Assembly (NCBI GenBank): GCA_003560545.1
Contig: PWLK01000010.1
Coordinates: 1-8,611, forward strand
Direction of reading: 5' to 3'
DNA length: 8,611 bases
DNA from: Candidatus Woesearchaeota archaeon
GTDB taxonomy: Archaea > Nanobdellota > Nanobdellia > Woesearchaeales > 21-14-0-10-32-9
The notes beneath the pieces are model-generated. The model was not told the origin of the DNA and ran no database searches. It saw only the letters and a list, made by a program, of their open reading frames with translations. Positions 1 through 5,925 of the stretch are shown here, in pieces. Within the stretch, counting starts at the first letter, position 1, and each line of letters begins with the position of its first letter. The position numbers were made by a program, and so were the translations under genes.

Positions 1-1
1 A

Positions 2-205
2 AGCAGCAAAAAAGACAAAGCAGAAGAATACAAACACTTAACCACGGAACAAGTAGCAATGATAGCCGGGCAAGCCAACGCAAAAAAATTAATCTTAACA
101 CATTTCTCACAAAGATACAAGACCTTGCATGAACTGGAAGAAGAAGCCAAACGAATCTTTCCTAATACTGTAATGGCTTATGACTTCATGAAAATAAAGC
201 TGTGA
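2..205 (+). CDS. rnz: Ribonuclease Z, C-terminal end (partial)
   Basis: Only the last 67 residues are in the window; the 5' part lies to the left. RNase Z is the metallo-beta-lactamase-fold endonuclease that removes the 3' trailer of tRNA precursors. The visible part contains LTTEQVAMIAGQANAKKLIL followed by THFSQRY, and ends with FPNT and a short beta strand (MKIKL). This matches the usual RNase Z ending, where the THFS(P/Q)RY segment follows a helix and carries the last conserved histidine of the metal centre. The stop codon is 6 nt before the rhodanese start, so the two are probably co-transcribed. The family call rests on pattern memory of this ending; the N-terminal HxHxDH motif is out of view. 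Confidence 0.85.
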   Translation, partial: SSKKDKAEEYKHLTTEQVAMIAGQANAKKLILTHFSQRYKTLHELEEEAKRIFPNTVMAYDFMKIKL

Positions 206-211
206 AAAAAA

Positions 212-553
212 ATGCTATCGTACAACAAACTAAAAAAACTAATAGAAGAAAAACAAAACATCTTACTGATAGATGTACGGGAAGAAGACGAATTAAAATA
301 CGGGGTAATACCAACATCTAAACACCTTCCTTTGTCTGAGTTACAGGAAGCGCTTGAAATAGACAAGGAAGAATTCAAACGAAGATACGGATTTATCCTT
401 GACAGGAATAAGAGGATAATACTTTACTGCAGGAGCGGCTCAAGAAGCGGCCAAGCAGCAGAATACCTGAAAAGCCTGAGGTACAAAGCAGAAAACTACC
501 CTGGAAGCATCCTGGAATGGAGCAAATATGACGATAACGTAGAAGGCTACTAG
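212..553 (+). CDS. Single-domain rhodanese-like sulfurtransferase
   Basis: A 113-residue protein, the normal size for a one-domain rhodanese. It has the family landmarks in order: DVREEDE (21-27), the substrate-pocket region IPTSKHLPL (33-41), and the active-site loop CRSGSRSG (73-80), with Cys73 as the persulfide-carrying nucleophile. The ending, PGSILEW, is also typical. Such proteins move sulfane sulfur in the cytoplasm; the acceptor cannot be told from sequence. It starts 6 nt after the RNase Z stop with no clear Shine-Dalgarno sequence, so translation may depend on coupling. Pairing with a tRNA-processing gene could hint at tRNA thiolation, but that is inference only. The family call is secure. 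Confidence 0.9.
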   Translation: MLSYNKLKKLIEEKQNILLIDVREEDELKYGVIPTSKHLPLSELQEALEIDKEEFKRRYGFILDRNKRIILYCRSGSRSGQAAEYLKSLRYKAENYPGSILEWSKYDDNVEGY

Positions 554-570
554 TAATATTTCTGGAAAAG

Positions 571-585
571 CCGGACGCTGTTCGG
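571..585 (+). other. Short stem-loop after the rhodanese gene
   Basis: CCGGAC GCT GTTCGG can fold into a 6-bp stem (one G-U pair) with a 3-nt loop, 18 nt after the rhodanese stop. No T-run follows, so it is not a convincing terminator; it could stabilise a processed 3' end. Weak. Confidence 0.25.
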
Positions 586-602
586 ATAAGTAATAAGAAA
601 GA

Positions 603-612
603 TTATTAAAAT
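603..612 (+). promoter_or_regulatory. Putative TATA box for the PIN-domain gene
   Basis: TTATTAAAAT is centred about 25 nt upstream of the ATG at 632, the archaeal TATA-to-start distance for a leaderless transcript. No ribosome binding site precedes the ATG, which fits leaderless initiation. Based on spacing and composition only. Confidence 0.45.
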
Positions 613-631
613 AAACAGATTTCAACAATTA

Positions 632-1126
632 ATGAAAACCCAGAATTTTCTATACTTAAACGCGAATATATTATACGGAGAATGCCTCCTCTTATTATCA
701 AAGAATAAATGGACTAGAAACATTAAAACAAAAGTAATCAGGTTGCTCCTGGAAACCAATTATAATTTAGCAACATCTATTCTGACTAGAACAGAGATAA
801 TCCAAAGACTGATCAGGGAAGAAAGCTGTAGTGCTAATAAAGCAAGAAAAATATATAATGAAATAACTGAAAAATATGAAATAGTCCAAATAAGCAGTTT
901 AAACAAGAAAAATCTTTTGACTAATGAATTCATGGACAGGATAGCCGTCTCCAACATAGATTTTAAAGATGCATTACACCTAGATATTGCAAGCAAAGCA
1001 AAAATACCTATTGTAACACATGATAAAAAATTCAGGAGAAATTATTCTAAACACAAAGACAAGCTAAAATTTTATTCAGAAGTATTTAAACCAGAAGAAT
1101 TACTCAACAATAAAATCTTTCCATGA
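632..1126 (+). CDS. PIN-domain protein with altered first catalytic residue
   Basis: A 164-residue protein of VapC-like PIN architecture. The opening strand and turn LYLNANILYG (7-16) correspond to the PIN motif usually written LDTN(V/I)L. The first acidic residue, normally Asp, is Asn10 here (codon AAC at 659-661). The other expected acidic positions look present: Glu55 in TRTEII, Asp110/Asp113 in DFKDALHL, and Asp131 in THDKKF. PIN domains are metal-dependent RNases, as toxins or in RNA processing. No antitoxin-sized gene sits directly upstream (78-nt gap), so a classical toxin-antitoxin pair is not supported. The missing Asp could mean an inactive RNA-binding version, a tuned-down nuclease, or a compensated site. 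The last 27 nt overlap a small opposite-strand ORF. Confidence 0.75.
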   Translation: MKTQNFLYLNANILYGECLLLLSKNKWTRNIKTKVIRLLLETNYNLATSILTRTEIIQRLIREESCSANKARKIYNEITEKYEIVQISSLNKKNLLTNEFMDRIAVSNIDFKDALHLDIASKAKIPIVTHDKKFRRNYSKHKDKLKFYSEVFKPEELLNNKIFP

Positions 1127-1195
1127 CTCAAAAGCAGAGTCTGGCATCTCAGCATCAAATATTTCCCCGTTAATCTTGACTTTTACTTTTCTCAT
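1100..1195 (-). CDS. Putative 31-residue small protein
   Basis: A short ORF, too small for usual length cut-offs, running ATG (1195-1193) to TAA (1102-1100). The product starts MRKVKVKINGEIF and ends ESWKDFIVE: an alternating basic/hydrophobic strand, a turn at Asn-Gly, then an acidic half with one Trp. It has no cysteine and no membrane segment. The main support is the promoter: an ATTTAAATA box about 26 nt before the ATG, as for archaeal leaderless genes. It overlaps the 3' end of the PIN gene by 27 nt tail to tail. I do not recognise the family. It could be a real microprotein, a fragment of a decayed gene, or chance. Confidence 0.45.
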   Translation of the reverse strand: MRKVKVKINGEIFDAEMPDSAFESWKDFIVE

Positions 1196-1216
1196 AAAAA
1201 AGATATAATAAATATA

Positions 1217-1226
1217 TATTTAAATA
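1217..1226 (-). promoter_or_regulatory. TATA box for the 31-residue ORF
   Basis: Read on the - strand the sequence is ATTTAAATAT, a near-consensus archaeal TATA element. Its centre is about 26 nt upstream of the ATG at 1195, which puts the transcription start at or next to the start codon. The wider region is AT-rich, so a chance match is possible. Confidence 0.5.
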
Positions 1227-1230
1227 GTTT

Positions 1231-1273
1231 TCTGATAAAAAAGCGGAAAACCAGAAAAACCTCATTTATCAGA
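1231..1273. repeat. 9-bp inverted repeat, TCTGATAAA / TTTATCAGA
   Basis: TCTGATAAA at 1231-1239 is matched by its exact reverse complement TTTATCAGA at 1265-1273, with a 25-nt spacer. It sits just upstream of the TATA box of the small - strand ORF, a position suited to a regulator-binding site. It also lies beyond the T-rich terminator of the cold-shock gene. A 9-bp match in AT-rich DNA is modest evidence. Confidence 0.3.
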
Positions 1274-1323
1274 CGAATATATTAAGAGAAAGAAATATGA
1301 AGAACACGATAAATACGTTTTCT

Positions 1324-1347
1324 AAAAAAAATTAATATTAAAAAAAA
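1324..1347 (-). terminator. Oligo-T terminator of the cold-shock gene
   Basis: On the - strand, about 35 nt after the cold-shock gene stop, the sequence is T8, then AATATTAA, then T8. Archaeal RNA polymerase terminates at oligo-T runs without needing a hairpin, so this doubled run is a good terminator for the lemA-htpX-csp block. Confidence 0.65.
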
Positions 1348-1380
1348 TAAGGTACTAAAACTTTTGTTGTAAGAATTTGT

Positions 1381-1572
1381 TTAATCCTTGCTTACATTAA
1401 CTGCCTTTAAACCCCTGTCGCCTTCTTCGACGTCAAAGGTTACGTTATCGTTCTCAGATATGCAAACGCCTTCTTTCAAACCAGTCTGGTGCACGAAGTA
1501 CTCCTTATCATCTTCGCCTTTTATAAAACCAAATCCTTTCATGTTGTTAAAAAACTTTACACTTCCTTTCAT
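1381..1572 (-). CDS. Cold-shock-domain protein (CspA family)
   Basis: A 63-residue single cold-shock domain, essentially the whole protein. It binds single-stranded RNA or DNA and acts as an RNA chaperone. The sequence shows GSVKFFNN (3-10), RNP1 KGFGFI (12-17), RNP2 YFVH (25-28), and the closing strands VTFDVEEGDRGLKAVNV. Phe7 stands where many family members have Trp. The ATG is well supported by GGGGTGAA at 1581-1588, 8 nt away. It is the last gene of a - strand run behind htpX (114-nt gap) and probably has its own promoter at about 1675-1683. Csp proteins are patchy in archaea, so lateral origin is possible. The family call is secure. Confidence 0.92.
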   Translation of the reverse strand: MKGSVKFFNNMKGFGFIKGEDDKEYFVHQTGLKEGVCISENDNVTFDVEEGDRGLKAVNVSKD

Positions 1573-1580
1573 CTTACTTT

Positions 1581-1588
1581 TTCACCCC
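1581..1588 (-). promoter_or_regulatory. Ribosome binding site of the cold-shock gene
   Basis: On the - strand the sequence is TTC-complement GGGGTGAA, with a GGTGA core complementary to the archaeal 16S rRNA 3' end. It is 8 nt before the ATG at 1572 and fixes that start. Confidence 0.65.
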
Positions 1589-1594
1589 GCAAAA

Positions 1595-1620
1595 GCCTAT
1601 TTTCCTAGCCCGTAACAGGC
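1595..1620 (-). other. Possible alternative hairpins in the cold-shock gene leader
   Basis: In the - strand leader, GCCTG (1620-1616) can pair with CGGGC (1612-1608) around a TTA loop. The same GCCT can instead pair with AGGC (1598-1595), just before the ribosome binding site. The two folds exclude each other. The stems are short (5 and 4 bp), so this is a suggestion of a temperature- or protein-responsive leader, not a demonstrated switch. Confidence 0.2.
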
Positions 1621-1674
1621 AATTAGAAAAACACACCTTGCAAGTGCGTTCCTAATAACATGGAAATCAACCAC

Positions 1675-1683
1675 TCTTTTTAA
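1675..1683 (-). promoter_or_regulatory. Putative TATA box for the cold-shock gene
   Basis: The - strand reads TTTAAAAAG just past the htpX stop codon. Transcription would start near 1655, giving a leader of about 80 nt. No T-run separates htpX from this point, so read-through from htpX is also likely. Confidence 0.35.
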
Positions 1684-1686
1684 ATG

Positions 1687-2598
1687 TTACATTGCTTCAA
1701 GCCTTTTTATCCAATCCCCAACAGGAGGATGCGTTGAAAACAAGCCACGTATAAAGCCTTTCTTCCTGAAAGGACTGCTAATAAACAGGTGTGCCGTGGC
1801 CTTATTCGTATTCCTCAGCTCATTAGGGTCCTGAGAGATTTTCTTCAGAGCATTAGCAAGGCCTCGAGGATTCCTTGTCAAGACGGCCGCCCTGGCATCC
1901 GCTGCGTACTCCCTCTTCCTGCTAATACTAAGCTTTATCATCTCACCAATTAAAGGTGCGAGAATAGCAAGGGCAATCCCAACCAGTATCAGAATTAATT
2001 GAGGGCCACCACCACGGTTACCGCCGCCTCCACCACTCATACCACCCCAGATAAAGCTTCTGAGCAGGAAATCACTCAACAAGATTATAACTCCCACCAT
2101 AATCGCAGCGATCATCATACTCCTGATATCATAATTCTTAATATGAGCCATCTCGTGAGCAACAACTCCTTCAAGTTCTTCACGGTTCATCTTTTCCAGC
2201 AACCCCGTAGTCACAGCGATAGCACCGTGCTCAGGATCCCTTCCTGTCGCGAAAGCATTCGGGGCAGGGTCATTAATAACATAAGCTTTAGGCGTAGGAA
2301 CACCTGCAGCGATAGCAAGGCCTTCCACGGTGTGATACAAGTGAGGGTATTCCTTCTTCGTAACAGGCTTCGCACCAGCCAAAGCCATTAACATGTTACC
2401 CCCTGCAAAGTAAGCTATTAATGCGTAAGCAAAGCCAAAAACAACTGCGAGTATTAAACCGAAGTACAAGTTACCCCAAATCAAGCCAACAAGCAAGCCC
2501 AAGCCTGCGATTAGCATCATGAATAATATGAATAACAGGAAAGACTTGAAATTATTGTTACGTATCTCATCGAAATGAACTAGTTTGCTTTGCACCAT
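1687..2598 (-). CDS. htpX: HtpX-like membrane zinc metalloprotease (M48 family)
   Basis: A 303-residue protein, close to the usual HtpX size. It degrades damaged or misassembled membrane proteins, with the active site on the cytoplasmic side. Two hydrophobic segments (about 20-40 and 45-65) precede NAFATGRDPEHGAI (114-127). Then come the zinc motif HEMAH (148-152, His148/Glu149/His152), further hydrophobic segments (about 160-185 and 200-220) around a Gly-rich loop (186-198), the third ligand Glu230 in KREYAAD, and the C-terminal STHPP (288-292). The frame is open for 71 codons upstream, but that stretch overlaps lemA and looks like shadow sequence. MVQSKLVHFD at 2598 is preceded by GGTGG with a 5-nt gap. 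It lies 34 nt behind lemA, a common pairing. Confidence 0.95.
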   Translation of the reverse strand: MVQSKLVHFDEIRNNNFKSFLLFILFMMLIAGLGLLVGLIWGNLYFGLILAVVFGFAYALIAYFAGGNMLMALAGAKPVTKKEYPHLYHTVEGLAIAAGVPTPKAYVINDPAPNAFATGRDPEHGAIAVTTGLLEKMNREELEGVVAHEMAHIKNYDIRSMMIAAIMVGVIILLSDFLLRSFIWGGMSGGGGGNRGGGPQLILILVGIALAILAPLIGEMIKLSISRKREYAADARAAVLTRNPRGLANALKKISQDPNELRNTNKATAHLFISSPFRKKGFIRGLFSTHPPVGDWIKRLEAM

Positions 2599-2609
2599 GA
2601 TTCCCACCC

Positions 2610-2632
2610 AAAAAAAAACAATTAAAAAAAAA
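2610..2632 (-). terminator. Two T9 runs between lemA and htpX
   Basis: Directly after the lemA TAA, the - strand reads T9, AATTG, T9, then the GGGTGGG ribosome-binding region of htpX. Each run is long enough to cause archaeal termination. Inside an apparent operon they probably act as a partial terminator that makes htpX expression lower than lemA. Confidence 0.55.
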
Positions 2633-3184
2633 TTAGAATTTAACCTTGACGTTCTTCTTCTCCTCTTCAGGCGTTTCAAACATAGGCCTCTTCGTAAAGC
2701 TGAACATTCCAGCAAAAACGTTGTTCGGGAACACCTGGATCTTGGTGTTAAAGCGCATAACCATGTCGTTGTAATGCTGCCTTGAATAAGCAATCTTATT
2801 CTCCGTCCCACTCAGTTCCTCTTGTAATTGCAGGAAGTTCTCATTCGCCTTCAAATCAGGGTAGTTCTCCGCAACCGCGAACAAAGACTTCAGCGTATCG
2901 GAAAGCATGTTGCTAGCCTCAGCCTTATCCTCCACGCTCTTAGCACGCATAACACTAGTCCTAGCCTGAGTGACCTCATTAAGAACCCCTCTTTCATGCT
3001 TCGCATACCCTTTAACCGTCTCCACAAGGTTAGGGATTAAGTCATTCCTCCTCTTCAGCTGCACGTCAATCTGAGCCCAGGCATTCTCCACCTGGTTTTT
3101 CAGCCTGATCAAGGAGTTATAAATAAGGATTATCATTAACACTAAGAACGCTATAACTCCAAGCACAATCCAAGCCGTTGCCAT
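2633..3184 (-). CDS. lemA: LemA-family membrane protein
   Basis: A 183-residue protein of the normal LemA length. One N-terminal membrane helix (about 4-23) is followed by long helices with the family signatures [20 protein letters not shown] (41-60), [20 protein letters not shown] (105-124) and [10 protein letters not shown] (131-140), then FPNN (152-155). The soluble part is a helical bundle; its molecular function is not settled, and it often sits beside HtpX, as here. The start at 3184 ([10 protein letters not shown]) is preceded by GGGGGTGATTGGAG, giving GGTGAT 6 nt before the ATG. An upstream Met at 3277 would add 31 residues across the promoter and is rejected. The order lemA-htpX suggests joint work in membrane protein quality control, known mainly by association. 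Confidence 0.93.
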   Translation of the reverse strand: MATAWIVLGVIAFLVLMIILIYNSLIRLKNQVENAWAQIDVQLKRRNDLIPNLVETVKGYAKHERGVLNEVTQARTSVMRAKSVEDKAEASNMLSDTLKSLFAVAENYPDLKANENFLQLQEELSGTENKIAYSRQHYNDMVMRFNTKIQVFPNNVFAGMFSFTKRPMFETPEEEKKNVKVKF

Positions 3185-3227
3185 ACTCCAATCACCCCCT
3201 ACGATAAGGTGTAGTGAATCAAATCTT

Positions 3228-3236
3228 ATTATAAAA
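3228..3236 (-). promoter_or_regulatory. Putative TATA box for lemA-htpX
   Basis: The - strand reads TTTTATAAT. Transcription would start near 3206, giving a leader of about 22 nt that holds the GGGGGTGA ribosome binding site. It shares the 106-nt intergenic region with the divergent hjc promoter. Confidence 0.5.
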
Positions 3237-3260
3237 CTTGCGATTTTTAAACGAAAACCA

Positions 3261-3268
3261 TTAAAAAC
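3261..3268 (+). promoter_or_regulatory. Putative TATA box for hjc
   Basis: TTAAAAAC is centred 26 nt upstream of the hjc ATG at 3291. No ribosome binding site lies before that ATG (the preceding bases are TTCCTTTTAT), so hjc is probably leaderless. Confidence 0.5.
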
Positions 3269-3290
3269 CCTTACCACGTATTCCTTTTAT

Positions 3291-3695
3291 ATGGCTAGCA
3301 GTTTCAGGCAGAGAAAAGCTAAGGGAAGCCAGGCTGAAAGGGAACTCGTCAAGATGTTCTGGAGCATTAACTGGGCGTGCATAAGGAGTGCGGGGAGCGG
3401 GAGCCAGCACTACCCGAGCCCGGACATACTAGTAGGGAACGGCTCCAGGAGGCTAGCCATAGAGGTAAAAATCACTTCGGCTGGCAAAAAATATTTCTCC
3501 GCAGAAGAAATCCGGGGGCTTAACTACTTTTCCACGAAATTCGGCGCTGAACCATGGGTTGCCATCAAATTTCAAGGAAAGGAATGGGTTTTTCTTACAC
3601 TGGAAGACCTGGAAGAAACCGGGAAGAGCAAAGCCGTAAGCAAAGAACTTGCAAGCAGGAGAGGCCTAAGCTTTGAAGACCTCACAGAATCCTAG
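3291..3695 (+). CDS. hjc: Archaeal Holliday junction resolvase
   Basis: A 134-residue, nuclease-fold resolvase that cuts four-way DNA junctions during recombination and fork repair. The motifs are KGSQAERELV (11-20) with Glu16 in the position of the catalytic glutamate of Pyrococcus Hjc; RSAGSGS (32-38); then SPDILV with Asp45; and AIEVK with Glu58 and Lys60, completing the E-D-ExK metal site. The basic N-terminal end and the GLNYFSTKFG helix also match the family. Size is normal. It is transcribed alone on the + strand, probably leaderless, divergent from lemA. Its 3' end overlaps by 14 nt, tail to tail, with the membrane-anchored surface protein gene. The call is secure and is the best single sign that the DNA is archaeal. 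Confidence 0.95.
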   Translation: MASSFRQRKAKGSQAERELVKMFWSINWACIRSAGSGSQHYPSPDILVGNGSRRLAIEVKITSAGKKYFSAEEIRGLNYFSTKFGAEPWVAIKFQGKEWVFLTLEDLEETGKSKAVSKELASRRGLSFEDLTES

Positions 3696-4881
3696 AATTC
3701 GACTTAGTCTTCTTCGTAACAATCAATACTACTAAAACAAAGCTTGCCAGCAAGACAAATACGAACAACAAAAGAATTAAGTCAAAACCTTCCTCATCCC
3801 CACCAGCAGAAGGATTAACATTAACAATAGAACCTCTCTCAAAAGTTATCTTTTGATTATAATGCACCCTACCACTAATTTTATACTGTCCAGGGTCATC
3901 TGTTGAGAAAAACATTTCAAGATCTGTTAATTCACCAGGAGGAACGTCTATAACAGCTGATTCTAATACTTCTACGATGCGGCCATCCTTGCTAACAATG
4001 CCTTTGAACTGCGCGCTCACCGTTCTCTCACCACGATTCCTAAAGCTGGCAGTTACAGGGATTATTTCTCCTGTTTCAGCCCAAGGCTCGTTGTTAATCC
4101 TGATGAATTCCCCTACGTCACTTATACCTCCTCTTTCGAGGACGCTGAACGTAATCATGGATGACTGGCCGCATACTGGCTCGGTTATCCTAGCCCAGTA
4201 CTGCCCTGGATCCAATTCAAGGTTAAGGTTTCCTTCCACGTCCAGGCTCCTCGTCGGGAGAATATCGGTGTTGTGTGTGTATTCGTAGTCTAAAACTTTA
4301 TTCTCCTGGAGCTGGTCATAGATTTCTATTTCAAAAGAAGGCCTCGCCCTTACATTGCCAGTGTTTCTAACCCTTGCTGAAAAAGCAGCAGGATCATTTA
4401 TCTCTGTATCCCTTATATCAAAGCCTCCTGCTGTACAGGTAAGTATCTGTGTGTCAGTAATGTTAATAGTGACATCAACTTCGAATGCAACAACCACGTT
4501 TGTGCCCATGGTAGATGTAATCTCGCCCAAAGGACCTGTCATTATAACAATTTTGCCTTCGTAAACATCAACTCTTGCATCGCTTGGAGGCTCAACTACT
4601 ACGTTTAAGTTGCCAGGGTTGTCTTCATTAACAATAATGTATTCTTCTCCTGGCTCAAAAGATATCCAGTCAGCGATTTCCCCCCTGGCCTCGTAGAATA
4701 CCTGGACGTCGTGAGGTGTTCCTGCTGTTGCAACTATTCCTTGCTCTGCGTAACCACCCCTGAGAACGTCTTCGTAGGAGAGGCTTGCCCTGTTAACACC
4801 TAGTAAGGCAGCTTCAGAGCTATGCATAGCTATTAATGCTACTAATATTATTGCTAAAGGAAAAAATATTTTCTTATCCAT
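3682..4881 (-). CDS. Secreted surface protein with C-terminal membrane anchor
   Basis: About 399 residues. The N-terminal signal peptide (basic MDKK, hydrophobic core, cleavage likely after SSEA) is followed by a beta-rich extracellular part. That part opens with GVNRASLSYEDVLRGGYAEQ, a pattern I associate with COG1470/NEW3-like Ig-fold surface domains in archaea. Later segments, such as FRNRGERTVSAQFKGIV and PGQYKISGRV, look like CARDB-type repeats. Two cysteines are visible (LTCTAGG and PVCGQ). A single membrane helix (FDLILLLFVFVLLASFVLVV) near the end, with a basic tail (KKTKSNSR), gives a type I topology. GGAG at 4894-4891 is 9 nt before the ATG at 4881; a TTG one codon upstream is possible but less likely. 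It probably serves as the membrane attachment of the neighbouring secreted proteins (inference). Confidence 0.75.
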   Translation of the reverse strand: MDKKIFFPLAIILVALIAMHSSEAALLGVNRASLSYEDVLRGGYAEQGIVATAGTPHDVQVFYEARGEIADWISFEPGEEYIIVNEDNPGNLNVVVEPPSDARVDVYEGKIVIMTGPLGEITSTMGTNVVVAFEVDVTINITDTQILTCTAGGFDIRDTEINDPAAFSARVRNTGNVRARPSFEIEIYDQLQENKVLDYEYTHNTDILPTRSLDVEGNLNLELDPGQYWARITEPVCGQSSMITFSVLERGGISDVGEFIRINNEPWAETGEIIPVTASFRNRGERTVSAQFKGIVSKDGRIVEVLESAVIDVPPGELTDLEMFFSTDDPGQYKISGRVHYNQKITFERGSIVNVNPSAGGDEEGFDLILLLFVFVLLASFVLVVLIVTKKTKSNSRIL

Positions 4882-4916
4882 CAAACCCCTCTCCGGCTTA
4901 CTAATACGATGCGATG

Positions 4917-4924
4917 TATAAAAA
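4917..4924 (-). promoter_or_regulatory. TATA box of the anchored surface protein gene
   Basis: The - strand reads CTTTTTATACA here. Its centre is about 26 nt upstream of 4894, where the GGAGAGGGG ribosome binding region begins, so the leader would be short (about 13 nt) and usable. It lies just downstream of the 24-codon ORF. Confidence 0.55.
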
Positions 4925-4932
4925 GCTTTCTC

Positions 4933-5007
4933 TTACAAGCCAAGAGACATATCTTTTAAGATGTCATAGCTTATGTTTTCTACGTCTTCAACATATTTTT
5001 TTGTCAT
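4933..5007 (-). CDS. Putative 24-residue microprotein with strong ribosome binding site
   Basis: A tiny ORF from ATG (5007-5005) to TAA (4935-4933). The product begins MTKKYVEDVENISYD and ends in a Leu-Gly-Leu tail. It is acidic, probably one amphipathic helix, with no cysteine and no signal peptide. The reason to believe it is AAGGAGG at 5023-5017, 9 nt before the ATG, the best Shine-Dalgarno match in the window. No other sizeable ORF can use it: a nearer ATG at 5015 reads only three codons before TGA. It begins 21 nt after the stop of the six-cysteine protein gene and reads in the same direction, so it would be its co-transcribed last gene. I do not recognise a family. Confidence 0.5.
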   Translation of the reverse strand: MTKKYVEDVENISYDILKDMSLGL

Positions 5008-5016
5008 ATTTTCATT

Positions 5017-5023
5017 CCTCCTT
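5017..5023 (-). promoter_or_regulatory. Consensus ribosome binding site AAGGAGG
   Basis: AAGGAGG on the - strand lies just after the stop of the 296-residue protein gene and 9 nt before the ATG of the 24-codon ORF. Its only plausible client is that ORF. Confidence 0.6.
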
Positions 5024-5028
5024 GATTA

Positions 5029-5919
5029 TTATGGTTGCGTAGCTGTAAACCTAAGCGTTCCAGTACATACTCCCATTGGGTTGGGCGGGACGTATAACTG
5101 CCAGAACGTCTCCCATGTAACCGGAGCCGTGGCATCCGTGGCCTGCAACAAAGTTATATTCATATCTTGTGCTGTGGATGCCAGAGGTGTCTTGTCATCC
5201 CAGGGAACACTTACAGTGGAGAAGCGCTGGTGTTCAACCGCTATATCATCCCCGTATTGGCATATCAGTCCTAGACCATCACCTTCTGTTGCGCCGTAGC
5301 CAAAGACACTTACATTGATATCGGTGTTCCCAAAATTCGTGATCGTGGCAGTTACGTTATCGCTCGTGTCAAATACTGCTAAGTCTCCGTAGTCAATTAC
5401 ATCTGTAACATTTAATGCGAACAACGCGTTTATTGTGGTGTCATTAACAGCAGAATCCGAGAACCCTGATGATTCGTTAACGGATACGTTGCAATACCAT
5501 GTTCCGTTATTAGCGTAGTACAAGACGTCGAAAGAACATGTATAGTTGGCTATGAATTCACCGTCATTGCTGACCTCAACGCAACTCGAATTAGTATAAT
5601 GTGTGTTTCCTGAATCAGGGTCGCCGCTTTCAGCGCTTTCATAGTAGAACGTTCCGTTAACATTCTCCACTCCTTGGTATCCTCCCCAGTTACGAATCGT
5701 GGCGTTACAAGTGACTGTTCTTGTGCTTCCCACGTTAAGCGTAATATCCTGTTCAACATTAAAGTCTATTATAACAGGCAAAGCATTAGTTATGTTCACA
5801 GTTGTTGTAATATTCATCACATCAGGGCTGCCTGTCTGTGCATGTGTTTGAAATGATACTACGAGTATCAGGACTAAGGATAATGCTAAAACCGTTGTTG
5901 TTTTAATTGTTATGTTCAT
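5029..5919 (-). CDS. Secreted six-cysteine, sequon-rich surface protein
   Basis: 296 residues. A signal peptide (hydrophobic core about 8-22, cleavage near THAQ, 25-28) precedes a beta-rich mature part with no membrane anchor. It carries about 14 N-x-S/T sequons after the signal (for example N72, N88, N125, N138, N188, N254), so it is probably heavily N-glycosylated. Six cysteines (71, 113, 128, 143, 220, 285) could form three disulfides. The C-terminal segment YVPPNPMGVCTGTLRFTA resembles the closing Pro-x-Gly-x-(C/Y)-x-Gly strands of bacterial and archaeal surface domains. GGGTGA, overlapping the stop of the upstream gene, is 6 nt before the ATG, which implies translational coupling with secreted paralogue A. 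Exact family not recognised. Confidence 0.8.
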   Translation of the reverse strand: MNITIKTTTVLALSLVLILVVSFQTHAQTGSPDVMNITTTVNITNALPVIIDFNVEQDITLNVGSTRTVTCNATIRNWGGYQGVENVNGTFYYESAESGDPDSGNTHYTNSSCVEVSNDGEFIANYTCSFDVLYYANNGTWYCNVSVNESSGFSDSAVNDTTINALFALNVTDVIDYGDLAVFDTSDNVTATITNFGNTDINVSVFGYGATEGDGLGLICQYGDDIAVEHQRFSTVSVPWDDKTPLASTAQDMNITLLQATDATAPVTWETFWQLYVPPNPMGVCTGTLRFTATQP

Positions 5920-5925
5920 CTTTGT

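Noticed and set aside
632..1195. PIN gene plus 31-codon ORF as a toxin-antitoxin pair
   Set aside because: The small ORF is on the opposite strand and downstream, has its own promoter, and shows no DNA-binding antitoxin pattern; the PIN protein lacks its first catalytic Asp.
1999..2391. + strand ORF opposite htpX
   Set aside because: It is antisense to the conserved HEMAH region of HtpX, with His/Thr/Ser-rich shadow composition and no promoter or ribosome binding site.
2599..2811. A 71-codon in-frame extension upstream of htpX
   Set aside because: It lies inside lemA in another frame, is Arg-rich and low-complexity, and would skip the good GGTGG site before 2598. HtpX proteins start near the first membrane segment.
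3185..3277. A 31-codon in-frame extension upstream of lemA
   Set aside because: It would cover the TATA box and the GGGGGTGA ribosome binding site; the start at 3184 gives the usual LemA length.
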